Source of the DNA: an uncultured Desulfovibrionaceae bacterium
Lineage (GTDB): Bacteria > Desulfobacterota > Desulfovibrionia > Desulfovibrionales > Desulfovibrionaceae
Assembly: GCA_949427775.1 (NCBI GenBank)
Contig: CASQEL010000026.1
Coordinates: 1 to 12,247, forward strand
Direction: 5' to 3'
Length of the DNA: 12,247 nt
In this document: positions 1 to 7,074 of the stretch, piece by piece
Numbering within the stretch: position 1 is the first letter of the stretch
Layout of the letters: every line of letters starts with the position of its first letter
The notes under the pieces: generated by a model
Databases searched by the model: none
The model's input: only the letters and a program-made list of their open reading frames with translations
What the model was told of the DNA's origin: nothing
Made by a program: the position numbers and the translations under genes

Positions 1-55
1 CCCTGCCGAGGGGTTTGGGGGCGAGCAGCCCCCAAGAGCGCATTTCAACGTGAAA
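1..55. repeat. Left copy of a terminal inverted repeat (hairpin-rich)
   Basis: Positions 3-49 are the exact reverse complement of 12201-12247 (47/47). With one mismatch at position 50 the match continues to 55 (12195-12247). The unit holds two hairpins. The first has an 8-bp stem, TTGGGGGC (15-22) with GCCCCCAA (28-35), and loop GAGCA. The second, CATTTCA-ACG-TGAAATG, lies at 41-57. The second hairpin ends 2 bases before the GRE stop codon, so it may also act as the 3' end of the GRE transcript, although there is no T tract. The repeat runs to the window edge and could be longer. No transposase is encoded between the copies. Confidence 0.9.
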
Positions 56-59
56 TGCC

Positions 60-2489
60 CTAATTGAAGTTCTCCAGCATGGTCCGACTGATGATTTCGT
101 CCTGCACTTCCTTGCACAACTCCACAAAAAAGGCGCTGTACCCCGCCACGCGGATCATCAGATCTCCGTACTGCTCCGGATGCTTCTGCGCCTCCACCAG
201 GGTGGCGTTGTCCACGTAGCTGAATTGCATCTGCCCGTTCCCCAGGATGCTGGCCGTGCGCAACAGGGTGATCAAACCTTCCTCGCCTTCCGGCGTCTCC
301 AGCAACCCTTTCATGATCTTGAAGTTATGCACCTGACCTATTTCCATGGCCTCCACATTGACCTTGCTGGTGGACTTGATGATGGCCGTGGGTCCCAGCT
401 TGTCCGTCTGCTGCGACGGGCTGATGCCGTCGGAAAGCGGCACGCCCGCCCGACGTCCGCTGGGCAGCGCCCCCACGATCAGCCCCTGCGGCGTGTTGTT
501 GGAAATGGACAGGGTGCCGTGGCTGAAACTGCTGTACAGCGTCTTGTGCTTTTTGTGCTCGATCTGGGTGAAATCCACCAGATCCTTGGCGAACAGATCC
601 ACATAATCGTCGTCATTGCCGTATTTGGGCGCATCAAGGCAGGCTTTGCGCAGCGCGTCGTGCCCCTTGAAATCGTCGCGCAGGGCCTGGGCCAGTGTTT
701 CCAGCGTGCAGACATGATCCTCATAGACCAGCTTTTTTATGGCGGCCATGGAGTTGGCATAGTCGGCCATGCCCGTCCAAATCAGCCCCGGACCGCAGTT
801 GACCATCGCCCCGCCGTCCATGACGTTTCTGCCGCTCTCCATGCACCCTTCCACCAGCGCGGAAATCAGCGGCTTGGGCGCATAGTCGCGGTGGATACGC
901 TGACTGACGAGCGTGGCTTCCACCGCCAGAGTGATGATATGGCGGATCTGTTCCTTGACGGCGTTTTCAAATTTCTCAAAGGTGTCGTACTGCGACAACG
1001 GCCCCTGTTGCAGGCCCTGCACCGTGCCGTCGTACAAAAATACCCCGTTATTGAGCGTAAATTCGATGGCTATGGGCCAGTTGGTATAGCCGACGGACGT
1101 CCACTGATAAATACGGCCCGACTTCTGCGGTTCCACACACCCCATCAGGCAGTAATCGCGGGCATCCTCATACGAGAATCCCTTGGAAAGCATCTGTTTG
1201 ATGTGCATATCGTCGAAATGGCAGGCCGGGAAACCGATGCCCGACTTGATGACCTGGACGATTTTTTTCAGATACCTGTGCGGCGAGCTGTTGTGAATGC
1301 GCGTGGCCAGCGCGGGTTGGTAAATACCGAGATGCCGCGAGGCGTCCATGATGATGTAGGTCAGCTCGTTGCAGGCGTCGCCGCCGTGCCGCTTCTGGCC
1401 GCCGACCACCAGATTGATGAACGGCTGGTAGCCCGCGAAGTACATGGCCGACTCCTTGCTGCACAGCCACATGACTTCGGCCATCTTGATCAGCCAGCAC
1501 CCCACCAGTTCCGCGGCCCCTTCCTCCGTCAGCACGCCCCGTTCGATATCCTGTTTATAGAAGGGATACAGGTACTGGTCGGCGCGGCCCAGAGAAATGC
1601 CGGTCTGGTTTTCTTCCAGAGTGAACAGCGATTGCGCGAACCAGACGGACTGCAACGCTTCCTGGAAGGAGCTCGGCGGATTGCCGGGCACGTTGCGGCA
1701 GACGGCGGCGATATTTTCCAACTCCGCCTTCCGGCGGGGATCGCTCTCCGCGGCGGCCAGTTCCAGGGCGTACGCGGCATAGCGCCGCGCGTAGAGCATG
1801 GCGGCTTCCGCCGTGATGATCATGGCCTCATAGAAATATATCCTGTCCACATCATCCTTGTTGGCCATGGACAGGGTTTTCAAATGCTCTTCGGCCTCCT
1901 GTTTGATGCCGTTAAAGCCCTTGGCCAGCAGAATGACGTCATAGCCGGGGCAGGTGTCTCCGCCGCCGCTCTGACTTTTGATGGAGACGTCGCAGATATA
2001 GCTTTCGCTGCTCCAGCTCCACAATCCGGCTTCGCGGAACTGCGTTTCGGAAATTTCGTCGACGGAACGACCTTCCCAGTAGGGGAACACTTCCTCGCGC
2101 AGAATACGCTTCGTTTCCTCGTCGATGTCGTAGGGGTCCTGAGCCCGCGTGGACAGGGTGTCCAGCTCGTCGCGCACCCAGCGCCAGGCGATGTCCGGAG
2201 ACACTTCGCCGCCCCGGCGGCGGCCCGCCGGATGACTGACGATGAGTTCTTCAGGAAAAATGGCCGGCGGCGCGATTTCACAGGCGCGCTTGAAGGCCAG
2301 CGCCCGCAGTTTGATGGCGGGCATGCCGGGGTACCGCTTGTATATTTCGGTAAAGGCCCTGGCCCGCGACGCCGAGATGCAGGGACGGGATGCAAGATAG
2401 TCCGCCTTGAGGCGTCGCACGCGCGGCGTCAGGCCGTCAGGGGAGGTAAACGGCACCACAGCGGTGTTGGAACGATCGCAACAGGACAT
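60..2489 (-). CDS. Glycyl radical enzyme, isethionate sulfite-lyase (IslA)-type
   Basis: This is a complete 809-residue cytoplasmic glycyl radical enzyme of the pyruvate-formate-lyase/dehydratase superfamily. The thiyl-radical loop GCVEP gives Cys451 and the general-base Glu453. The C-terminal glycyl radical loop RVAGYS gives Gly783. Other family signatures are SPDIAWRWVRDELD (97-110), the extended loop GCVEPQKSGRIYQW, PLSDGISP (684-691) and the tail DEIISRTML. From memory these resemble the C-S-cleaving sulfonate lyases (IslA/HpsG) much more than choline lyase CutC, whose loop reads GCVEPQKPGKTEGWH. Sulfonate C-S cleavage releasing sulfite is therefore the best guess, but the substrate is unproven. 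The start at 2489 is chosen because AAGGAG lies 7 bases upstream; the frame stays open further upstream to 2684, but that part is not family-like. It is second in an operon, 29 nt after a small helix-turn-helix gene. No radical-SAM activating enzyme is in the window. Very sure of GRE, moderately sure of the sulfolyase subtype. Confidence 0.85.
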   Translation of the reverse strand: MSCCDRSNTAVVPFTSPDGLTPRVRRLKADYLASRPCISASRARAFTEIYKRYPGMPAIKLRALAFKRACEIAPPAIFPEELIVSHPAGRRRGGEVSPDIAWRWVRDELDTLSTRAQDPYDIDEETKRILREEVFPYWEGRSVDEISETQFREAGLWSWSSESYICDVSIKSQSGGGDTCPGYDVILLAKGFNGIKQEAEEHLKTLSMANKDDVDRIYFYEAMIITAEAAMLYARRYAAYALELAAAESDPRRKAELENIAAVCRNVPGNPPSSFQEALQSVWFAQSLFTLEENQTGISLGRADQYLYPFYKQDIERGVLTEEGAAELVGCWLIKMAEVMWLCSKESAMYFAGYQPFINLVVGGQKRHGGDACNELTYIIMDASRHLGIYQPALATRIHNSSPHRYLKKIVQVIKSGIGFPACHFDDMHIKQMLSKGFSYEDARDYCLMGCVEPQKSGRIYQWTSVGYTNWPIAIEFTLNNGVFLYDGTVQGLQQGPLSQYDTFEKFENAVKEQIRHIITLAVEATLVSQRIHRDYAPKPLISALVEGCMESGRNVMDGGAMVNCGPGLIWTGMADYANSMAAIKKLVYEDHVCTLETLAQALRDDFKGHDALRKACLDAPKYGNDDDYVDLFAKDLVDFTQIEHKKHKTLYSSFSHGTLSISNNTPQGLIVGALPSGRRAGVPLSDGISPSQQTDKLGPTAIIKSTSKVNVEAMEIGQVHNFKIMKGLLETPEGEEGLITLLRTASILGNGQMQFSYVDNATLVEAQKHPEQYGDLMIRVAGYSAFFVELCKEVQDEIISRTMLENFN

Positions 2490-2518
2490 GGCAATGCTCC
2501 TTGAATGCTGAATATGGA

Positions 2519-2755
2519 TCATAAAAATTTCCGGACCCGTTCCCGGCCATAGGCGCTGATAACGTAGGACAGCGACAACGCGCCGTCGGCATCCGGCGTT
2601 TCCGCCGCGCCCCTGACGATGCCCACCGCCTTGAGCGCCTGAAGATGCTGTTCCCGGCCGTATTCCGGTTTGAGCAACGTGCATATCTGCCCCGCGGTGC
2701 GCGGAACGCCGGCGCGCAGCAGCGCGGCCACAACCGCCGCGGATATGCCGGACAT
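2519..2755 (-). CDS. Small winged-helix-like protein, first gene of the GRE operon
   Basis: This 78-residue protein is not one I can assign to a named family. Three predicted helices (about residues 4-15, 20-29 and 33-46) are followed by a hairpin-like stretch, about 47-68. That order resembles a minimal winged-helix DNA-binding domain with no ligand domain. The gene is real by context: GAAGGAG sits 5 bases before the ATG, a sigma-54 promoter lies about 50 bases upstream, and the stop is 29 nt from the GRE start. It has no signal peptide, cysteines other than one, or membrane segment. It could be a local repressor or an adaptor for the GRE; both are guesses. Confidence 0.6.
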   Translation of the reverse strand: MSGISAAVVAALLRAGVPRTAGQICTLLKPEYGREQHLQALKAVGIVRGAAETPDADGALSLSYVISAYGRERVRKFL

Positions 2756-2807
2756 GGCTTCTCCTTCACCGGGCGGTTTCGCCCGCGCGACATTGCGCCT
2801 GCGCCTA

Positions 2808-2823
2808 TGCAGAGAGTGTGCCG
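2808..2823 (-). promoter_or_regulatory. Sigma-54 promoter of the small-HTH / GRE operon
   Basis: Read on the minus strand the site is CGGCACACTCTCTGCA. It carries the -24 GG and -12 GC with exactly the spacing of the consensus TGGCACG-N4-TTGCA. The predicted start is near 2797, giving a leader of about 42 nt to the ATG at 2755. The first base is C instead of T and the -12 box is CTGC, so it is a slightly weaker match than its two best sisters in the window. Confidence 0.7.
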
Positions 2824-2904
2824 TTGCGACACCGCTTCAGGAACGAATCGGCGTCGGCGTTATTGCCGATTTGCAGGATAGCGCTGCCCTCCGCCCTCGG
2901 GAAA

Positions 2905-2920
2905 GCGGGAGTTTTCCCGC
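2905..2920. promoter_or_regulatory. Perfect palindrome GCGGGA-GTTT-TCCCGC, possible upstream site
   Basis: Two 6-base arms separated by 4 bases, centred about 115 bases upstream of the predicted start of the GRE operon. That is a normal distance for an activator site. It differs from the CGACA-N4-TGTCG sites upstream of the other sigma-54 promoters. It could equally be a simple RNA hairpin. Confidence 0.35.
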
Positions 2921-2991
2921 ATGTCCGGATACGGCAACCCCTTCCCGACGCCGCCGGAACAGTTTTTCCTCATCGCGTCGCCCGGACCCGA

Positions 2992-3026
2992 CCTGAAAGG
3001 CTCCGGAAGGTTCGGAGCCTTTCAGG
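2992..3026 (-). terminator. Strong stem-loop downstream of the BCCT gene
   Basis: A perfect 14-bp stem: CCTGAAAGGCTCCG (2992-3005) pairs with CGGAGCCTTTCAGG (3013-3026) around the 7-base loop GAAGGTT. It lies 54-88 bases beyond the BCCT stop codon and before the promoter of the next minus-strand operon. No T tract follows in either direction, so it may be a weak intrinsic terminator or a 3'-end stabilising hairpin. Confidence 0.6.
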
Positions 3027-3079
3027 CGTCATGCAGGCCGGTTCATACGCTTTCCTTCACAGGGCGTCCGGCGCGCCCC

Positions 3080-4686
3080 TCAGACCGCGGGCGATTTGAC
3101 GTCCTCAGTCACGACCGGTTCCGCCCTGACGTGATGGCGCAACATGTACGCGCCCTTCCTGCTGATGATCCTGAACCAGCAGATCACCAGCAACAGCACG
3201 GGCAGGGCCATAAGCGCGCCGGAGAAATTGCCGAACATCTTGGCCACTCCCAGTCCCCCCATGCACAGCAGCCCCATGGCCAGCAGACACTGCACCACGC
3301 ACCAGAAGGTGCGGTGCACGCGGTGCGGCTCCGAACTCGGATGAAGGCGCATGGTGGCCGTGCTGGCGACGACATACGACCCGGAATTGACCGTCGTGGC
3401 CAGGAATATGGTGGAAAGAACGCAGTACGCGATCAGCACGATGTTTTTGAAGGGCAACGTGCTCAGTACAGCGATCATGGCGGCGGCGCCGCCCTGCTGC
3501 CGGAGAATGCTGATGGCGTCCAGCATGCCCGTATACTGCAGGTACATGGCGTAGGAACCGAAGACGCCGTGCATCAGACAGCCGCCCGCGATTGTGCCCG
3601 CCATGCCCCAGCCGATGATCTCCCGAATGGTGCGGCCACGGGAGATGCGCGCGATGAACAGTCCCATGAACGGTCCGAATCCGGCCCAGAACAGGGCGTA
3701 GAAAATGGTCCAGTCCTGCGGAAAACTGCCGCCTCCCCAGGGATCGGTCCAGAAAACCATATTGGGGAAGTTGCCCAGCAGCTTGCCGAACGCGTTGGTG
3801 AAGATGTTGAAAAGCGTGACCGTGGGTCCGCAGACGGCGCAATAGAACACCAGCAGCAGGGCCAGGGCGACATTGATGTCGCTGAGCCGTTTGATGCCCT
3901 TTTCCAGCCCCTTGTATACGGTATAGGCCGCCACAAGGCCGCTGAAGCACAGCACGATCAGCTGCGTGAACAGCGCGGGACTGACGCCGAAGACCTCATG
4001 CAGCGCCTCAGCCACCGTGGGCAGGGAAATGCACATGGTCACCGCCGTGCAGAACATCAGCCCGAGGATGAAAAACACGTCGATGCACCGCCCGAACACG
4101 CCCCGGGCCAGCCGCGGCCCGATGATCATCTCGCCGGCCGTGCTGACGCGGAGAAACGGCTCCTTCTTTATGTAGAACATGTAGGCGATGGGCAGCGCCG
4201 TGATCAGATAGGTGCACCAGGCGTTGGGGCCCCAGTGCAGCAGCAGATACGCCAGCGCCCAATCGTAAGCCTGCACGCTCATGGGCGAGGCGTTCTGCGG
4301 AGGAATGGCTATATCCCAAAGCGGCTCGGTGATGGCCCAGAACATGATGGCCCCGCCCACGCCGGAACAGAAAATCATCGCCACCCAGGAGGTCAGCCGG
4401 AACTCCGGTTTCTCATCGGGCTCCCCGAACTTGATGTCTCCATAACGGCTTACGGCAAAGTAAAGGCACAATCCTATAAGCCCACAGTGAACCACAGGTA
4501 CAGCGTGCCGAAATTCCGTGCGAAGGGTTGATATATGGCGGTAAGAGCATCTTCGCATATCTTGGGCAAAAGAATGGCCGGGATGCTGATCAGCAGAATC
4601 ACCAACAGAGCCGGAATGAATATTCCCATATCAGGTCGGAGATCGTCAGATCGGCCCTCCTCCACACATCTCAGGTTCTCGCTCAT
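3080..4686 (-). CDS. BCCT-family (betaine/choline/carnitine) transporter, apparent single-base frameshift
   Basis: This is a secondary transporter of the BCCT family, an inner-membrane importer of onium or zwitterionic compounds such as betaine, choline, carnitine, taurine or DMSP. The start at 4686 has AGGAGG just upstream. The first frame gives residues 1-70, including the first membrane helix, and then hits TAG at 4474-4476. The family sequence resumes one base back in another frame (IGLCLYFAVSRYGDIKFG...) and runs to 3080. Restoring one G in the minus-strand run GTGGG (plus-strand CCC at 4481-4483) gives a normal 535-residue protein. In that numbering the glycine-rich TM3 stretch GVGG is at 109-112. 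The box residues equivalent to BetP W189, W194, Y197 and W374 are W152, W157, Y160 and W334. The signature ARISRGRT is at 346-353. No other break is seen. It is either a recent mutation or a sequence error; I see no canonical slippery heptamer for programmed shifting. Confidence 0.85.
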
Positions 4687-4743
4687 GGCTCCTCCTGTCT
4701 TGATAATGCCGGGTTGGAAAAAGGATAGAAACAGCCATGACAA

Positions 4744-4759
4744 TGCAGACTTTGTGCCA
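4744..4759 (-). promoter_or_regulatory. Sigma-54 promoter of the BCCT gene
   Basis: On the minus strand the site is TGGCACAAAGTCTGCA, with a full TGGCAC -24 box and TGCA -12 box at canonical spacing. The predicted start is near 4733, about 47 nt before the ATG at 4686. The operator at 4821-4846 is centred about 100 bases upstream, the usual place for a sigma-54 activator. Confidence 0.85.
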
Positions 4760-4819
4760 TCAGTCACATAGAGATATTTTCAGGATATTCCGTGGGATAG
4801 GAGGAAGAGCCGGTATTAT

Positions 4820-4846
4820 GCGACATATATGTCGTTTATAGCGACA
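4820..4846. promoter_or_regulatory. Operator: CGACA-N4-TGTCG plus a third half-site
   Basis: CGACATATATGTCG (4821-4834) is a perfect 14-bp palindrome. A further CGACA half-site follows at 4842-4846 after exactly 7 bases. The same 5-4-5 palindrome with a third half-site 7 bases away occurs, mirrored, at 9243-9268 in front of the activator gene. I infer binding by the sigma-54 activator encoded at 7828-9216. The site serves the divergent promoters at 4744-4759 and 5019-5034. Confidence 0.65.
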
Positions 4847-4858
4847 ATTATGCTGAAT

Positions 4859-4877
4859 ATATTTTTATAAAAAATAT
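4859..4877. other. A/T-tract palindrome in the divergent control region
   Basis: ATATTTTT-ATA-AAAAATAT is an 8-3-8 inverted repeat inside a very AT-rich stretch (about 4835-4906) that contrasts with the GC-rich genes. Such tracts bend DNA. One between activator sites and sigma-54 promoters would aid looping, though I see no convincing IHF consensus. Confidence 0.4.
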
Positions 4878-4890
4878 GCTATGTTAACTA

Positions 4891-4907
4891 CAATTAAAAT
4901 TTAATTG
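4891..4907. promoter_or_regulatory. 17-bp perfect palindrome abutting the second operator
   Basis: CAATTAAAATTTAATTG has 8-base arms around one A, and its last base is the G preceding the CGACA of the next operator. It could be a site for a second regulator or part of an extended operator. No similar sequence is seen elsewhere in the window. Confidence 0.35.
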
Positions 4908-4928
4908 CGACAAAAATGTCGTTATACG
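4907..4928. promoter_or_regulatory. Operator: second CGACA-N4-TGTCG site
   Basis: CGACAAAAATGTCG (4908-4921) has the same 5-4-5 form as the site at 4821-4834. It shares its flanks with the site before the activator gene: a G in front and TTATACG behind, against TATACG at the other. It is centred about 130 bases upstream of the predicted start of the phosphatase-superfamily operon and about 180 upstream of the BCCT start. Confidence 0.65.
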
Positions 4929-5018
4929 CCTGCCGCCCGCGACGCCGTTGCGGAACCAGGTTTGTTCAAAATGCCGCAATACCCGTCCGTTCCGCCTTTT
5001 AGCCATCGTCCGGGCCGG

Positions 5019-5034
5019 TGGCATGCTTATTGAA
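5019..5034 (+). promoter_or_regulatory. Probable sigma-54 promoter of the hydrolase operon
   Basis: TGGCATGCTTATTGAA has a good -24 box (TGGCATG) and TTG at the -12 position with correct spacing, but A replaces the usual C of the -12 GC. The predicted start is near 5044, giving a leader of about 59 nt. Its position opposite the BCCT promoter and downstream of both operators supports it despite the imperfect -12 box. Confidence 0.55.
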
Positions 5035-5102
5035 AACGTCGGAACAATCGCAATTCGCACCGCAACCATGTGCTTCCGCCGCACATGACCAAGGAGTCCG
5101 TT

Positions 5103-6989
5103 ATGGCCGAGAAAGCAAAACGCGCCGCACTGATCGGGTACGACTGCGCCATTCCCAAACGCCTGGAAGCGCTGCTTGCCGAAGGTGGCCTCCCCAATTT
5201 TCGGGCCTTCATGAACGAAGGCAGCTTTATTCCGGAAGGATACAACCTGCCCACCGTGACGCCGCCCTCGTGGGCCACCATCTGCACCGGAGCCTATCCC
5301 CGCACCCACGGCGTGGAAGACTACTATTACTATCTGGAAGGCAACAGCCTGGAGCACAAAAAGACCTGCCAGGCCTTCGGCTCCGAAATCCTGACCGCCC
5401 AGACCATCTGGGACGCCTGGGACAAGGCCGGGAAAAAATGCATCGTGGTCAACTATCCCATGTCCTGGCCGTCCAAAATGGAGCACGGCATCATGGTCAT
5501 GGGGCAGGGCCTCTCTCCGGCGGAAACCCGCTGGCCGCTGCGGGGCAATGAGCACAAGGAATTTCTCGCCTCGGAAAGCGTGATTTCCACCGATTTTTAT
5601 CATATGGGCGTTCAGAGCCGTTTCGATGACGCCAAGGGCTGGAAAAACCTGCCCGACTGCGACGAACCGCTGGAAATGGTCGTGAACATGAAGTTCAAGG
5701 AATCCATCGAACCCATTGAAGATCAGGTCTGGTACGGTCTGACCTGGGAAAGCGGGGACGACGGTTACGATACGTTTGCCCTGTGTCCCGATCGCGATTA
5801 CAGCCGCGCCTTCTTCACCGTCAGGCTCGGGCAGTGGAGCGAGCCGGTGCAGCACGATTTCACGGTCAAGGCCGACGGGCGCACGGAAAAGGGCACCTTC
5901 CGCTGCAAGCTCATGACCCTGTCCGACGACGCCGAAGATTTCAAACTGTACGTTTCCGGCATTACGGGACATCTCGGCTTTGTGGCGCCGGCCGCGGCCG
6001 CGGCGCAGATAGATCTCTCCAGGCAGATCGCGGCCAACGACATTGGTCTGGTGGCCTACCTGCACGGCGTCATCGACACCGACACGGTGTGCGAACTGGC
6101 GGAATTCCACAGCGATTGGCTGTACAACACCGTGCGTTGCCTGCTCACGGCCAATGAGGACTGGGATCTCTTCTACATGCATTCCCATCCCATCGACTGG
6201 TTCTATCACGGCTGGCTGCACGAAATCGACAGCCCCGACGAGGCCATCCGCACCCGGGCCCGCAAGATGGAACGCCACATCTACGAGATTGAAGATCGGC
6301 TCCTGGGACGGCTGATGCAGTTGTTCGGGGACGAAACGCTGGTCTGCGTCTGCTCGGATCACGGCGCAACCCCCATCGGTCCCATCCTGAACACGGCGGA
6401 AGCCCTGAAACAGGCCGGACTGTGCGCCTATGAACCCAAGAAATCCGAAAACTACTGGGATATCTACGAAGAAACCGAGGGCTTCAACTACGTGCTGGAC
6501 GTGACCAAATCCCTGGCCGTCCCCCAGCGCTACATGTTCGTCTACGTGAATCTGGAAGGCAAATATCCCGGCGGCATCGTGAAGCCGGAAGACTACGAGT
6601 CCGTTCGGGACCGGATCATTGATGCCCTGCTTGACTACAAGCACCCCGAAACCGGCGAACGTCCCGTATTGCTGGCCGTGCGCAAGGAAGACGCCAAGGT
6701 TTTCGGCATGGGCGGCGCTCAGGCGGGAGACGTGGTCTATGCCCTGAAACCCCAGTATATGGCTGAACACGGCTACGGCTTCCCCACCGGAGAATCAGGC
6801 TGCGGCAGTCTCAAAAACCTGCTCATGTTCCGCGGTCCCAACATCAAAAAGGGATTCCGGTACGAACGTCCGCGCTGGCTGGCCGATATCGTGCCCACGC
6901 TGTGCTATATGACCGGCGGCCCCATTCCCGAGGACGCCGAAGGCGCGCCCATTTACCAGATTATGGAAGACCCCAATCTGGTGAAGTAA
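5103..6989 (+). CDS. Alkaline-phosphatase-superfamily hydrolase (type I phosphodiesterase/nucleotide pyrophosphatase-like)
   Basis: This 628-residue protein has the alkaline phosphatase fold and is expected to be a two-metal hydrolase of phosphate or sulfate esters, phosphodiesters or phosphonates. Visible parts are the N-terminal metal-ligand strand IGYDC (Asp14), the nucleophile region TVTPPSWATICTG with Thr53 as likely nucleophile, HPIDWFYHG (Asp365, His369) and SDHGA (Asp419, His420). The closing region GSLKNLLMFRGPNIKKG precedes the typical end DIVPTL...GAPIYQIM. A large beta-rich insert, about residues 165-340, probably caps the active site. The usual late G-x-H ligand is not in its standard place; His556 (EHGYG) is the candidate. 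No signal peptide is seen, so it is probably cytoplasmic and acts on an imported compound. The start is set by AAGGAG six bases before the ATG. It heads an operon with the next gene. Fold is certain; substrate is unknown. Confidence 0.8.
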   Translation: MAEKAKRAALIGYDCAIPKRLEALLAEGGLPNFRAFMNEGSFIPEGYNLPTVTPPSWATICTGAYPRTHGVEDYYYYLEGNSLEHKKTCQAFGSEILTAQTIWDAWDKAGKKCIVVNYPMSWPSKMEHGIMVMGQGLSPAETRWPLRGNEHKEFLASESVISTDFYHMGVQSRFDDAKGWKNLPDCDEPLEMVVNMKFKESIEPIEDQVWYGLTWESGDDGYDTFALCPDRDYSRAFFTVRLGQWSEPVQHDFTVKADGRTEKGTFRCKLMTLSDDAEDFKLYVSGITGHLGFVAPAAAAAQIDLSRQIAANDIGLVAYLHGVIDTDTVCELAEFHSDWLYNTVRCLLTANEDWDLFYMHSHPIDWFYHGWLHEIDSPDEAIRTRARKMERHIYEIEDRLLGRLMQLFGDETLVCVCSDHGATPIGPILNTAEALKQAGLCAYEPKKSENYWDIYEETEGFNYVLDVTKSLAVPQRYMFVYVNLEGKYPGGIVKPEDYESVRDRIIDALLDYKHPETGERPVLLAVRKEDAKVFGMGGAQAGDVVYALKPQYMAEHGYGFPTGESGCGSLKNLLMFRGPNIKKGFRYERPRWLADIVPTLCYMTGGPIPEDAEGAPIYQIMEDPNLVK

Positions 6990-7074
6990 TCCGGGCCCGT
7001 TCCGCCTGGAGAACCCGCCCCGCGCGGGGGTTCCGGGCGGCATTCCGACCTCCAACAGAAAAAAGGATACTCTC

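Noticed and set aside
60..2489. Choline trimethylamine-lyase (CutC) as the identity of the GRE, suggested by the BCCT neighbour
   Set aside because: The active-site loop continues SGRIYQWTSVGYTNW, unlike the PGKTEGWHDAAF type of CutC, and no microcompartment genes or activase accompany it.
180..2504. Very long open frame on the plus strand opposite the GRE gene
   Set aside because: It mirrors the GRE codons, has no family-like sequence and no ribosome site; high GC creates long antisense frames. The same applies to long antisense frames at 2921-4531, 4884-6770, 7642-8916 and 10002-11495.
4474..4500. Programmed -1 ribosomal frameshift in the BCCT gene
   Set aside because: No X XXY YYZ slippery heptamer or strong downstream structure is visible at the shift point, and BCCT genes are not known to use recoding. 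A missing base is simpler.
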